From NCBI RefSeq assembly GCF_014202825.1, contig NZ_JACHHP010000002.1, forward strand, positions 248,001-312,000: DNA of 64,000 nt, in the 5' to 3' direction. The DNA is from Chiayiivirga flava (lineage in GTDB: Bacteria > Pseudomonadota > Gammaproteobacteria > Xanthomonadales > Xanthomonadaceae). The translations under genes and the position numbers were made by a program. This document shows positions 17,832 through 26,181 of this stretch, one piece after another (within the stretch, counting starts at the first letter, position 1; every line of letters starts with the position of its first letter). Below the pieces are notes generated by a model, which was given only the letters and a program-made list of their open reading frames with translations, had not been told where the DNA came from and made no database searches.

Positions 17832-18609
17832 GCGGCCGGACATCGCCTGGCGCGACCTGGTGCCGATGCGCACGCGCGACACCGCGCGCGAACTGGTTTT
17901 GCCCCTGCCCTGGCTTTGCGCCGCGCTGCTGGCCGCATTCAACGACTGGACCCTGGCCGCGGTGGCCGCGACCTTCGTGCTGTTCATGACCGGGCTGCGC
18001 GTCACGCACGGCGCGTTCCACCGCGCGCTGGGGCTGCGCGGGCGCGGCAACGATGCGGTGATGTTCGTGCTCAGCGTGCTGCTCGGCGGCGCGATGCACG
18101 CGATCGAATGCACCCACCGGCACCATCACCGCGCCTGCCTGCGCGAGGACGACATCGAAGGCCGCATCGCGCATCTTGGGTTCTGGCGGGCGTTCCTGCA
18201 CAGCCCGCTGTATCCGCTGCACATCCATCGGTTCGCGCTGCGCCACGGCAGCCGGCGGCAACGGCGCTGGGTGCGGGCCGAGCTCGCCGCGGTCGGCGCG
18301 GCACAGCTGCTGGTCTGGGGCGTGTTCGACAGTGCCGCACTGCAGACGATCGCGCTAGCGCTGGTGTTCGCCAACCTGAGCGCGGCGATGGTGGGGATCT
18401 GGGCGGTGCATCGCGCCTGCGACGCGGCGCCGTTCGACGCGCGCAGCAGCCGCTCGCGGCTGCTCGATGCGTGTGTGGCCGGGATGTTCCACCACCTCGA
18501 ACACCATCTGTATCCGGCGGTGCCGACGCGACGGCTGGCGGAACTGGCGCGGCGATTCGATGCGGCGCGGCGGGTGCCTGTGCGGACGGTGCTGGGGGCG
18601 ATGGTGTGA
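17824..18609 (+). CDS. Membrane fatty acid desaturase-like di-iron protein
   Basis: 261 aa from GTG 17824 (overlapping the DCC stop); ATG 17866 is an alternative. The three histidine boxes of membrane di-iron desaturases/hydroxylases are present: HGAFH (box 1), HRHHH (box 2) and HHLEHH (box 3, in MFHHLEHHLYPAVP). Four hydrophobic segments lie between them. The final box followed by LYPAVPTRRL is typical of fatty acid desaturases (PF00487) and related carotenoid/sphingolipid enzymes, which introduce double bonds using O2 and an electron donor. The exact lipid is unknown. The coupled DCC protein may be an electron or thiol partner. Confidence 0.75.
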   Translation: MDRRPDIAWRDLVPMRTRDTARELVLPLPWLCAALLAAFNDWTLAAVAATFVLFMTGLRVTHGAFHRALGLRGRGNDAVMFVLSVLLGGAMHAIECTHRHHHRACLREDDIEGRIAHLGFWRAFLHSPLYPLHIHRFALRHGSRRQRRWVRAELAAVGAAQLLVWGVFDSAALQTIALALVFANLSAAMVGIWAVHRACDAAPFDARSSRSRLLDACVAGMFHHLEHHLYPAVPTRRLAELARRFDAARRVPVRTVLGAMV

Positions 18610-18664
18610 GGGTGCGCGCGGACGCCGGTGTGTTCGAGGGGTTTACCGCGGGTGTGGCGAGACG

Positions 18665-18960
18665 CCCGCCCCCTTCCGCCTGCGTTCCGCCGGTGGCAAC
18701 CGGCGTCACACTTCCCCCGCTGCGCGGGAGAAGGATCGCTTCGCTGGAAGCCGTTGCGCGGATGTGACGCGACTGCCTGTCGTGGGGGAAACGACCACGG
18801 CGTTGCGGCGAACGCCAGCCGCCCTGTAAGAAGCGACCTGCCGCGACGTCATGTCCTCGACCACCCGCCGAGGACATAACCATGTCGACGAAGTCGTGCC
18901 CCGCTGTTCCTTCTCCCGCAACGCGGGGGAAGGTGCCGAAGGCGGAAGGAGGCGCTCTGC
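18665..18960. repeat. Decayed paired-hairpin repeat of the CTTCTCCC family
   Basis: The left arm carries CTTCCCCCGC TGC GCGGGAGAAG (18711-18733). The right arm carries CCTTCTCCCGC AAC GCGGGGGAAGG (about 18909-18933), followed by TGCCGAAGGCGGAAGG. Between them is a third, perfect 9-bp hairpin, ATGTCCTCG...CGAGGACAT (18851-18877). The arms are inverted relative to each other, as in the full elements at 29772 and 61635, but have diverged. The gap 18610-19021 holds no recognisable gene. Confidence 0.65.
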
Positions 18961-19021
18961 CCACATGACCCCCGCCCGCCGCAGATCCATCGCCATCCCC
19001 ACCTGCGAAGATGCCGCCACG

Positions 19022-19543
19022 ATGCCCCGATCCGCACCCGCAGACATCGCCACCCTCGCCCGCCTGCACGGCCGCCTCGTGTTCGCCGCCGCCTACCGCG
19101 TGCTCGGCGACGCGGCGCAGGCCGAGGACGTGCAGCAGGAGGTCTTCCTGCGCCTGCTCGAAACGCGCGAGGACGATGTGCGGTCGTGGCCGGCGTTTCT
19201 CGGCGCGGCCGCCACGCGGCTCGCCATCGACCATGTGCGTCGGCAGCAGCGCTGGCGGCGGCTGGTGCCGCAGTGGCTGCTGCAGGCGCCGCAGTCCGCG
19301 CCGGGCGCGGATGCGGCCAGCCTCGATGCCGAACGCGCGACCCGGCTGCGACAGGCATTGGCCCGCCTGAAACCCCGCGAAGCCGAGTGTTTCGCGCTGC
19401 GTTTCGTGCAGGGCATGGAGATTCCCGCCATCGCCGCCGCACTCGCCCTCACCGCCAACCACGTCAGCGTGCTGCTGCACCGCGCCACACGCGCGCTCGA
19501 ACGCCAGCTGCGCGACACACCTGCTCCGGAGACCGCACCGTGA
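19022..19543 (+). CDS. ECF-type RNA polymerase sigma factor
   Basis: 173 aa. Region 2 (LVFAAAYRVLGDAAQAEDVQQEVFLRL) and region 4 (LARLKPREAECFALRFVQGM, then a helix-turn-helix with ALTANHVSVLLHRATRALE) are both present, the minimal sigma-70 extracytoplasmic-function layout. I start at ATG 19022; an in-frame ATG at 18965 would run back towards the repeat. Its TGA overlaps the GTG start of the next gene (GTGA), a membrane protein that is probably its anti-sigma partner. It likely directs its own operon; no target promoter was identified. Confidence 0.85.
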   Translation: MPRSAPADIATLARLHGRLVFAAAYRVLGDAAQAEDVQQEVFLRLLETREDDVRSWPAFLGAAATRLAIDHVRRQQRWRRLVPQWLLQAPQSAPGADAASLDAERATRLRQALARLKPREAECFALRFVQGMEIPAIAAALALTANHVSVLLHRATRALERQLRDTPAPETAP

Positions 19544-20313
19544 ACGACGCCACGCCGATTCTGCCCCCGACCCTCGCGGCACACGCCGACGCCATGGCGC
19601 GCCACGGCGCCGATGACGCCCGCATCGATGCCGCACAATCGCGCCTGCTTGCAGCACTGCCCGCTGCCCGGCCGCGGCGCGCATCGTTGCCACGGTTTGC
19701 GCTGGCGGCCGCGTCGTTCTGCGCGCTCGCCGTGTTCGGCCTCGCGCTGTTCCTCGGCCAGCAAGGGCCCGCGTTCGCCGCCGTGCAGCAGCGTCTGCGC
19801 GACTTCGACACACTGCGCGTGCGGATCGAACAGCGCATCGGCGGCCAATCGCTGCCGAGCTCGACCCTGCAGCTCGACCGCAGCGGCAGCCTGCGCACCG
19901 ATGTCGGCAACGACGTCAGCGTGGTGGTCGACACGCGCAGCGGCCACGTGCTGACCCTGCTGCACGGCGCGCGCCTGGCGCTGCGCACGCCGCTGCCCGC
20001 CGGTCCCGCGCCGCGCACCGAGGACGCGCTGCAATGGCTCGACGCCATCCGCGCCTTCCAGGGCGAGGCGCAGCCGCTCGACGAGGTCCGCCGGGACGAC
20101 GGCATCGATCTGTACGGCTGGCGCCTGCAGACCCACGGCATGCAGATCGACCTGTGGGCCGACGCCGACGGCGTGCCGCGTTCAATGCAGGTGGGCGGCG
20201 CGCAGGATCTGGTGCTCGACTACCGCTTCGCCTTCGACCTGCCGATCGCGCCGGGCCAGCTCTCGGCCGACGTGCCGCCGGGCTACACGCTCGGCGAGGA
20301 CGACGCCGGCTGA
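19540..20313 (+). CDS. Single-pass membrane protein, probable sigma-factor partner
   Basis: 257 aa from GTG 19540, overlapping the sigma-factor stop by 4 bp. A cytoplasmic N-terminus (about 1-45) is followed by one membrane helix (PRFALAAASFCALAVFGLAL, about 49-68) and a periplasmic domain of beta-rich type (TLRVRIEQRIGGQSL, LQLDRSGSLRTD, VSVVVDTRSGHVL), resembling LolA/RseB/DUF2092-like lipid-binding folds. No zinc anti-sigma HxxxCxxC motif is seen. Position and topology suggest an anti-sigma or sensor protein; this is inference. It converges on the DUF1579-like gene with a 17-bp gap. Confidence 0.6.
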   Translation: MNDATPILPPTLAAHADAMARHGADDARIDAAQSRLLAALPAARPRRASLPRFALAAASFCALAVFGLALFLGQQGPAFAAVQQRLRDFDTLRVRIEQRIGGQSLPSSTLQLDRSGSLRTDVGNDVSVVVDTRSGHVLTLLHGARLALRTPLPAGPAPRTEDALQWLDAIRAFQGEAQPLDEVRRDDGIDLYGWRLQTHGMQIDLWADADGVPRSMQVGGAQDLVLDYRFAFDLPIAPGQLSADVPPGYTLGEDDAG

Positions 20314-20330
20314 CGCACAACGCCGCGCGC

Positions 20331-20834
20331 TCACGCCGCGCGGCGGCGGAAGTCCATCGTCCAGTTGGTTTCCCAGGTGAGGCCGCCGTCGTCGGAGAAG
20401 GCCTGCTCCCAGCGCGGCGTGGCGGGGTCGGTGGCGGTCCAGACGAAACGCACGCGGATCGGGCGGCCGTCGAACACGTCGTCGCCCTCGAACACGCCGA
20501 TGCCGTCGCGGAATGCACCGTGCACCGGCGGATCCATCACCCCGCGCTGATTGTCGACCCAGTGGATCGCCCAGCACCGTTCCGCGCGGTTGTAGACGCG
20601 GATCGCCATGCCGACGTAGCCGGGCAGATGCCCGGAGCGCATCTCCTCCAGATTGCCGAGGCCATCGAGGATGCTGCGGGTGGAGACGGTGGCGTCGAAG
20701 ATCTCCCAGTCGTCGCAGCCGGCCAGGCGCGCGCACAGGCGGCGGTTGTGCACGGTCCAGTGGCCGAGTTCGAAATCGAAATCGCGCGCGCCGTCGTGCG
20801 CGGCGGCGGCGGGGCGAGGGGCGGTGGTCTGCAT
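20331..20834 (-). CDS. DUF1579-like soluble protein
   Basis: 167 aa. The pattern FDFELGHWTVHNRRL, WEIFDATVSTRSILDG, and PRWEQAFSDDGGLTWETNW near the end matches the DUF1579-like group of small cytoplasmic beta-barrel proteins. No signal peptide or membrane segment. It starts at ATG 20834 and is divergent from the WYL regulator (117 bp between starts), which probably controls it. Function unknown. Confidence 0.6.
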   Translation of the reverse strand: MQTTAPRPAAAAHDGARDFDFELGHWTVHNRRLCARLAGCDDWEIFDATVSTRSILDGLGNLEEMRSGHLPGYVGMAIRVYNRAERCWAIHWVDNQRGVMDPPVHGAFRDGIGVFEGDDVFDGRPIRVRFVWTATDPATPRWEQAFSDDGGLTWETNWTMDFRRRAA

Positions 20835-20918
20835 GGCGGTCTCCGGCGTGCACGCCGGCGCGCCGACCATCGGCCACGCTGCGGGTGCACGGCGCCACTG
20901 TCGCAGCGTATCAGGGCA

Positions 20919-20934
20919 GAATCGGTCCTGATTC
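20919..20934. promoter_or_regulatory. Candidate operator between the DUF1579-like and WYL genes
   Basis: Inverted repeat GAATC-N6-GATTC in the divergent intergenic region, 18 bp before the WYL regulator start. Placement suggests autoregulation; the half-sites are short, so chance is not excluded. Confidence 0.35.
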
Positions 20935-20951
20935 GGCGCTAGCATGGCGCC

Positions 20952-21905
20952 ATGTCCGGACCGACCCAGCGCGTGCTCGCGGTGCTCGAACTGCTGCAGG
21001 CGCGCGGTCGCATCAGCGGCGCGGATCTCGCGCGCGAGATCGACGTGGACCCGCGCACCGTGCGCCGCTACATCGCGCGGCTGGAGGGACTCGGCATTCC
21101 CATCGTCGCCAACCGCGGGCGCGACGGCAGCTACGCGCTGGTGCCCGGGTTCAAGCTGCCGCCGCTGCTGTTCGACGACGACGAGGCACTCGCCCTCGCA
21201 CTGGGCCTGCGGGCCGTGCGCGCGATGGGCCTGGCCGCCACGGCGCCGGCGGTGGCCAGTGCGCTGGCCAAGCTCGAACGCGTGATGCCCGGCGGCCTGC
21301 GCCGGCGCGTGGGTGCGCTCGACGAGACCGTGGCGCTGGAACTCGCGCATCCGGTGGTGGCGGTGGATCACGCGCTGCTGTCCGCGCTCAGCGTGGCCGC
21401 GCAGCAACGGCGTCGCGTGCGGCTGGATTACCGCAGTCCGCAGGGCGACACCACCACGCGCCTGTTCGATCCCTACGGCCTGCTGTGGCGCACCGGCCGC
21501 TGGTACGCGCTCGGCCACTGCCACCTGCGCCGTGCGGTGCGCTCATTCCGGCTCGATCGCGTGCTTGCCGTTGTCCCCGTGGATGCATCGTTCGCACGGC
21601 CCGAGCAGTTCGACGCGCGGGAACACATGAATGCGGCCATCGCCCGGTTGCCGCGCACCCATCCGGTCGACGTGCTGCTGCACACCGATCTGGACACCGC
21701 GCGACGCGAGCTGTTCGCAAGCCTCGGCGTGCTCGAACCCGTGCCCGGCGGCGTGCGCCTGCAGGCGCAGGTCGACAGCCTCGACTGGTTTGCCGGCGAG
21801 CTGGCGCGACTGCCGTTCGAGGTGACGATTGCAACGCCGCCGGCATTGCGTGACGCGGTGACGGGCGTGGCCGAGCGTTGCCGTCGGATGGCGACGCGGG
21901 CGTGA
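20952..21905 (+). CDS. YafY-type WYL-domain transcriptional regulator
   Basis: 317 aa. The N-terminal winged helix-turn-helix (RVLAVLELLQARGRISGADL...DPRTVRRYIARLEGLGIPI) is of HTH_11/DeoR type. The middle WYL domain reads LDYRSPQGDTTTRLFDPYGL and WRTGRWYALGHCHLR, and a WCX-like C-terminal extension follows. WYL domains often sense nucleotides or nucleic-acid stress, but the ligand here is unknown. A possible -10 (TAGCAT, 20940-20945) lies only 6 bp before the ATG, so the transcript may be leaderless. The likely target is the divergent DUF1579-like gene. Confidence 0.85.
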   Translation: MSGPTQRVLAVLELLQARGRISGADLAREIDVDPRTVRRYIARLEGLGIPIVANRGRDGSYALVPGFKLPPLLFDDDEALALALGLRAVRAMGLAATAPAVASALAKLERVMPGGLRRRVGALDETVALELAHPVVAVDHALLSALSVAAQQRRRVRLDYRSPQGDTTTRLFDPYGLLWRTGRWYALGHCHLRRAVRSFRLDRVLAVVPVDASFARPEQFDAREHMNAAIARLPRTHPVDVLLHTDLDTARRELFASLGVLEPVPGGVRLQAQVDSLDWFAGELARLPFEVTIATPPALRDAVTGVAERCRRMATRA

Positions 21906-22036
21906 CGCAATGCATGTCGAATTTGCGCGCGGCCGTTCGTCGTGCGACAGGAATGGCACGATGCGGCACCATGCGCCCTGTCGTGCCATCCGCAACGGTG
22001 CGCCGCACCGTCGGCTTTGCTCACTCCGGAGGACGC

Positions 22037-22393
22037 ATGTACATCGATGGATTCGTGGTTGCGGTTCCCGAAAAGAATCTCGCGGCGTATCGCCGCATGT
22101 CGCGCAAGGCCGGCAAGCTCTGGCGCGAACACGGCGCGCTCGACTACGTCGAGGCCGTGGGAGACGACGTGCCTGCGGGCAAGAGCACCTCGTTCGCGAA
22201 AAGCGTGAAGCTCAAGCCGGGCGAGGTCGTCGTGTTTGCCTACATCGTCTACGGATCGCGTGTGCAGCGCGACCGCATCAACAAGAAGGTCATGGCCGAT
22301 CCGCGCCTGGGCGCGGACATGGCCGCCGCAAGCATGCCGTTCGACAGCAAACGCATGATCTTCGGCGGCTTCAAGACCTTCGTCCGAATCTGA
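22037..22393 (+). CDS. DUF1428 family protein
   Basis: 118 aa, full family length (E. coli YbaA-like). Starts [19 protein letters not shown] and ends [17 protein letters not shown], both diagnostic. Soluble, dimeric ferredoxin-like barrel family of unknown function. A good ribosome site (CCGGAGGA) lies 3-10 bp before ATG 22037. It is followed after 25 bp by the yceI-like gene and probably cotranscribed with it. Confidence 0.9.
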   Translation: MYIDGFVVAVPEKNLAAYRRMSRKAGKLWREHGALDYVEAVGDDVPAGKSTSFAKSVKLKPGEVVVFAYIVYGSRVQRDRINKKVMADPRLGADMAAASMPFDSKRMIFGGFKTFVRI

Positions 22394-22418
22394 CCCCATC
22401 TGCGTGGAGATGTATCCC

Positions 22419-22991
22419 ATGTTGCGATTGTTCCTGCTTCCGCTCGCCCTCGTCGCCGCCACGGCCGGCGCCGCGCCGGTCACGTACGAGATCGATCCCG
22501 CGCACACCTACCCGAGTTTCGAGGCCGACCACCTCGGCGGGCTCTCGGTGTGGCGCGGCAAGTTCAACACCAGCTCGGGCAGCGTCACGCTCGACCGCGA
22601 GGCCGGCACCGGCACGGTGCGGATCGAGGTCGACATCGCCAGCATCGACTTCGGCCACGACGAGATGAACGATCACGCGCGCAAGCCGGACCTGTTCGAC
22701 GCCGCCACGTTCCCCACCGCGACCTACACCGGCACCCTGGCCGGCTTCGCCGACGGCAAGCCGACGCGCGTCGACGGCGAGCTCACCCTGCATGGCGTGA
22801 CCCGGCCCGTGGTGCTGACGATCCGGTCGTTCAAGTGCATGCCGCATCCGATGCACCAGCGCGAACTGTGCGGCGCCGATGCGTCGACCACGCTCGATCG
22901 CGCGGACTTCGGCGTCTCGGCCGGCAAGGACTACGGCTTCGACATGGCGGTGCCGTTGCGCATCCAGGTGGAGGCGGTGGCGGTCGAATGA
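22419..22991 (+). CDS. YceI family periplasmic lipid-binding protein
   Basis: 190 aa. A signal peptide ([18 protein letters not shown]) is followed by the YceI lipocalin-like core: [52 protein letters not shown] and [12 protein letters not shown]. Family members bind isoprenoid-type lipids such as polyprenols in a beta-barrel. Three in-frame starts exist (22404 GTG, 22410, 22419); 22419 is preferred because GGAG at 22406-22409 then has a normal 9-bp spacing. A Cys pair (FKCMPH...RELCGAD) may form a disulfide. Confidence 0.9.
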   Translation: MLRLFLLPLALVAATAGAAPVTYEIDPAHTYPSFEADHLGGLSVWRGKFNTSSGSVTLDREAGTGTVRIEVDIASIDFGHDEMNDHARKPDLFDAATFPTATYTGTLAGFADGKPTRVDGELTLHGVTRPVVLTIRSFKCMPHPMHQRELCGADASTTLDRADFGVSAGKDYGFDMAVPLRIQVEAVAVE

Positions 22992-22997
22992 GCCCAT

Positions 22998-23026
22998 CGG
23001 ACGGCGCGGCGACACCGCGCCGTCCG
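22998..23026. terminator. Bidirectional terminator between yceI-like and HEAT genes
   Basis: A 12-bp perfect stem (CGGACGGCGCGG / CCGCGCCGTCCG) with a 5-nt loop, filling the 42-bp space between two convergent genes. Neither flank has a long T run. Confidence 0.6.
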
Positions 23027-23033
23027 CTGGCGT

Positions 23034-24110
23034 TCAGCGTTCGGCGTCGGTCAGCACGTCGTCGAGCAGGGCCACCGCGGCGTCGCTGTCGGACTGGCCG
23101 AGCCAGAACATCGCCTTCTTCTTGACCGCGCGCGGCGCGTCGCCGCGCACGAGGCCGATCAGCGCCTCGACGCCGCCCGATTCGAGCTGCGACAAGGCGA
23201 ACACGGCCTGGTCGCGCACGTGGTCGCTGCGGTCGGTGCGCAGCACGTCGGCGATGTCGGCGGCGGCACGCGTGTCGCCGTGCTGCGCCATCCAGAACAG
23301 CGCCTGCGACCGCACCTCGTCGTCGGCGTCGGTGCGCGCAAGGTCGAGCAGTGTGGCGTGCACGTCGATGGCGTCCGACTGCGAGAGGGCGAACACGGCG
23401 TGGCGACGGATGCGCACGTCCGCATCGTTGCGCACGATGTCCTCGACGATGGCGGCGCCGTCGCGGCCGCGCGCGACGCCGAGCCAGAAGATCGCGTTCT
23501 CGCGTTGCGACGACGGTGCGCCGGCGGCGGCGAGGTCGGCGAGCGTGCGCGTGGCGGAGGGTTCCGCGTGGTAGGCGATGGCGCCAAGCGCATCGTCGGC
23601 CGGGCTGCCGTGCTTGCGGCCGCTGCCGGCGCGCGCTTCCACCAGCCCGCGCAGGAACGCGAGGCTGGTGCCGGCATCGATGCCCACCGCCTGCACCGGC
23701 GTGGCGCTGCGCACCGGGCACGCGGCGCCGAGTGCGCGCAGCCGGTCGACCGCGCCGTCGGCGAAGCGCACGTACACGGTCAGTTCGTCGCCGGGCTGGC
23801 TCGGCGCGTCGCTGTCGGAGATCGTGAAGCCGTTGTCGCGGTCGAGGTCGCAGCTGTTGCGCAACGTGCCGCTGCCGTGATCGTGGCAGCACGGTGCCGC
23901 GCGCCCGGCGAGGATCGGCACGCGGTACGACACCCAGCCGTCGCGCGGCGCGCCGGGCAGGTGCGGCGCCGCCGCGAGGGCCTGCGCGGAGAGTCCCAGG
24001 CACAGCAGGATCAAACTCGCGAATGCCACTGCGCCGGCGGCGGTCGCGCGCAGCGCGTCGGCGAACGGGGCGTCGCGGCGTGTGATGTTTGACGGGATGG
24101 TCCGGATCAT
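23034..24110 (-). CDS. Exported HEAT-repeat protein (last gene of sigma operon)
   Basis: 358 aa. A long N-terminal signal or anchor (hydrophobic stretch about 27-47, ending ALAAAP) is followed by a Cys-containing region (CCHDHGSG, NSCDLDRD) and then about six HEAT-like helical repeats whose second helices read ENAIFWLG, RHAVFALSQ, SQALFWMAQ, DQAVFALSQ and KKAMFWLGQ. The start overlaps the stop of the upstream HEAT gene by 4 bp (ATGA), with GAGGAGA upstream. HEAT solenoids bind proteins; the partner is unknown. Located outside the cytoplasm and co-operonic with an ECF sigma/anti-sigma pair, it may be part of an envelope-stress response. It ends at the shared terminator 22998-23026. Confidence 0.75.
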   Translation of the reverse strand: MIRTIPSNITRRDAPFADALRATAAGAVAFASLILLCLGLSAQALAAAPHLPGAPRDGWVSYRVPILAGRAAPCCHDHGSGTLRNSCDLDRDNGFTISDSDAPSQPGDELTVYVRFADGAVDRLRALGAACPVRSATPVQAVGIDAGTSLAFLRGLVEARAGSGRKHGSPADDALGAIAYHAEPSATRTLADLAAAGAPSSQRENAIFWLGVARGRDGAAIVEDIVRNDADVRIRRHAVFALSQSDAIDVHATLLDLARTDADDEVRSQALFWMAQHGDTRAAADIADVLRTDRSDHVRDQAVFALSQLESGGVEALIGLVRGDAPRAVKKKAMFWLGQSDSDAAVALLDDVLTDAER

Positions 24111-25315
24111 TTCAGCGTCTCCTCGATCAGGTCGATCGCAGCGTCGTCGTCCATCAGCGTCAGCATGCGCAGCAGGCGCTTCTTCTCGTCCGCGCTGCCG
24201 GCCTTGCGATAGAGGTCCAGCACGGCCTCGCTGTCGCCCGCCACCAGCAGGCCCTGCAGCGCGGCGTCGCGCACGGCGGGAGTCGATGCCTGCGCGTAGA
24301 GCGCGAGCAGCGCCTGCGTGCCGCCGGCCACGCCGATGGCCTGGATCGCGTCGATGCGCAGCGCCTCGTCGCCGTTGCCCGCCGCGATCGCCTGCAGCGC
24401 CGGCACGTCGCCGGCGATGCCGTAGGCGTGGATCACCGCCTCGCGCACGTCCGGGTCGGTGTCGGTGTCGAAGATCGACTTGAGTTCCGCGGTGGCGTCC
24501 ATCACGCCGAGCATCTGCACGGCTTCGCGCCGCACGTCGGGGCTGGCGTCGCTGCGTGCGATCTTCAGCACCGTGGCCTTGTCGCCGGCCACCATGAAAC
24601 CCTGCAGCAGCTGACGGCGCTGCGCGTCGTCGGTGCTCGCCGCGTAGATGCGCTGCAGCGCGGCGCGGGCTTCCGGTTCGCCGCTGATGCCAAGCATCTG
24701 CACCGCCTCGCGCCGCAGCGCCGGATCGCCGTCGCCGGTGGCGAGCGCTTCGATGCTCTGCAGCGCGGACGCATCGCCGCTCTGGCTGAGCACGAACAGC
24801 GCGCGCTTCTTGACGCGGGTCGAGTAGTTGCCGGCCAGCACCTTCTTCAGCAGCGGCATGGCGCGTTCCGGCGGCGCGGAGATCAGGCCTTCGACCGCGA
24901 TCTCGGCGAGCGCGTCGGCATCGTCGCCGGCCGCGGCCTGACTCGGCCGTTTGCCGAGTAGCGCATCGGCCTCGCTGCCCCAGCGGCTCTGCGGATATTG
25001 CCGGTGGAGGCGTTCGACCGTGCCGCGTGCCGCGCCGTCCTGGCCGGCGCGCGACTGCGCGTAGGCCTGCCAGTAGAGCGCGGCGTCGGCGGCGGCCGGT
25101 TCGTCGCGGCGCAGGCGGTCTTCGAGCTCGCGAAAGCGCTTGATCGCGCCGTCCCAGTCGGCGCGCTTGAGCGCGTCGTGGCCTTGCCAGTAGACGGCTT
25201 TCGCGTCGCTGTCCTGCGGTGCCATCGCCGCGTCGTTGGCGGCGCCGTGTGCGCCGCCTGCGGCAAACGCCAGCGCGAGCGCGAGGCAGAGGGGGTGGAA
25301 GGTGAATCGCATCAT
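24107..25315 (-). CDS. Exported TPR/HEAT-repeat protein of the sigma operon
   Basis: 402 aa. A signal peptide (MMRFTFHPLCLALALAFAAG, cleavage near AHG-AA) precedes a TPR-like helical region (VYWQGHDALKRADWDGAIKR, ALYWQAYAQSRAG) and about eight HEAT repeats with units such as REAVQMLGISGEPEAR, REAVQMLGVMDATAEL and IDAIQAIGVAGGTQAL. Some units (RREAVQMLG) repeat word for word, suggesting recent internal duplication. It begins 15 bp after the anti-sigma gene and overlaps the next HEAT gene by 4 bp. A periplasmic scaffold or sensor role is inferred from topology and context. Confidence 0.75.
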   Translation of the reverse strand: MMRFTFHPLCLALALAFAAGGAHGAANDAAMAPQDSDAKAVYWQGHDALKRADWDGAIKRFRELEDRLRRDEPAAADAALYWQAYAQSRAGQDGAARGTVERLHRQYPQSRWGSEADALLGKRPSQAAAGDDADALAEIAVEGLISAPPERAMPLLKKVLAGNYSTRVKKRALFVLSQSGDASALQSIEALATGDGDPALRREAVQMLGISGEPEARAALQRIYAASTDDAQRRQLLQGFMVAGDKATVLKIARSDASPDVRREAVQMLGVMDATAELKSIFDTDTDPDVREAVIHAYGIAGDVPALQAIAAGNGDEALRIDAIQAIGVAGGTQALLALYAQASTPAVRDAALQGLLVAGDSEAVLDLYRKAGSADEKKRLLRMLTLMDDDAAIDLIEETLK

Positions 25316-25330
25316 GGTGTCCTCGAACGA

Positions 25331-26179
25331 TCAGGTGCGCAGGTTGCGCGTGGCCAGGGCGCCTTCGGTCGCGCGCACCTGGAACAGCAGATCCGACTCG
25401 CGCACGTAATCGCGCAGGCCGTCACGCACTTCGATGCCGTCGCCACGCGGCGGGTTAGCCAGTTCGATCAGCACCGGCTCCATCTGGCGCAGGAACTCCG
25501 CGAGGCGGGTGTTGCCGGCGCGCTGTGCAGCCTGGGTGTAGAGGCGGTTGCTGTCGATCAGCGCGGCGGCAAGATCGGCGTTGCCGGCGGCAAGGTCGGG
25601 GCTGTCGCTGTTGAGCGCGGTGAGCAGCACGCCCTCGGTCTGGCGCAGGTGGGCGGCGACGTAGGCGTCGAGCACGCGCGCGGCGAGCACGGGATCGGTT
25701 TGCACGGCGGGCTGGTGCGCCAGCGGTGGCGCCGGGTCCGGGCCGCTGAGGCGGCCTGCGAAGAAGCCGGCACCGAGGAGCAGCAGCACGGATGTGGCTG
25801 CGGCCGTGGCAAGTCTCAGGCGCGGGCGGCGGCGGGTGTGGGCGGTGGGTGTGGGTCTGGAGCCGCGGGTGAGGTTTGCTGCATTCGAGGAGTGGCTGAC
25901 GTCGCCGGACCCTCTCCCCAACCCCTCTCCCACGGGGAGAGGGGCTTTTTCGGAGGCGAGGCGGGCGTTGAAGTTCTGCCAGAGGCGCTGCTCGAAGCCG
26001 GCGTCGGGCGGCGCGGGAACATCGTGCGCGGCGGCGTCGAGCAGATCGCGCAGGCGCGCGTAGCGCAGGCGCAGGTCGGGCGAGAGACGCAGCGCCTGCG
26101 CCACGAGTTCGCGCTGCTGCGGTGTCTCGTCGTCGCCGTAGTAATGCAGGATCAGGGCGTTGTCGTCGATGGTGGACAT
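25331..26179 (-). CDS. Membrane anti-sigma factor candidate, carrying an inserted repeat
   Basis: 282 aa. Starts at ATG 26179, 2 bp after the sigma-factor stop, with GGAGGT upstream. The N-terminal cytoplasmic part (1-74) would be the sigma-binding region; it lacks the zinc HxxxCxxC motif. Residues about 77-91 (APLPVGEGLGRG) are encoded by a mobile palindromic repeat (25910-25950) that keeps the frame. One membrane helix follows (about 121-142, ATAAATSVLLLLGAGFFAG) and then a helical periplasmic domain. Location right behind an ECF sigma gene and the single-pass topology support an anti-sigma role; sequence alone does not prove it. Confidence 0.65.
   Translation of the reverse strand: MSTIDDNALILHYYGDDETPQQRELVAQALRLSPDLRLRYARLRDLLDAAAHDVPAPPDAGFEQRLWQNFNARLASEKAPLPVGEGLGRGSGDVSHSSNAANLTRGSRPTPTAHTRRRPRLRLATAAATSVLLLLGAGFFAGRLSGPDPAPPLAHQPAVQTDPVLAARVLDAYVAAHLRQTEGVLLTALNSDSPDLAAGNADLAAALIDSNRLYTQAAQRAGNTRLAEFLRQMEPVLIELANPPRGDGIEVRDGLRDYVRESDLLFQVRATEGALATRNLRT
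25910..25950. repeat. Palindromic repeat inserted in the anti-sigma coding sequence
   Basis: CCCTCTCCCC is followed by a 10-bp perfect hairpin (CCCCTCTCCC ACG GGGAGAGGGG, 25922-25944) and TTTTT. It looks like an intrinsic terminator on the plus strand but lies antisense inside a gene. On the coding strand it reads as Pro-Leu-Pro-Val-Gly-Glu-Gly, the usual in-frame translation of this repeat in Xanthomonadales. Confidence 0.75.
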
Positions 26180-26181
26180 GC

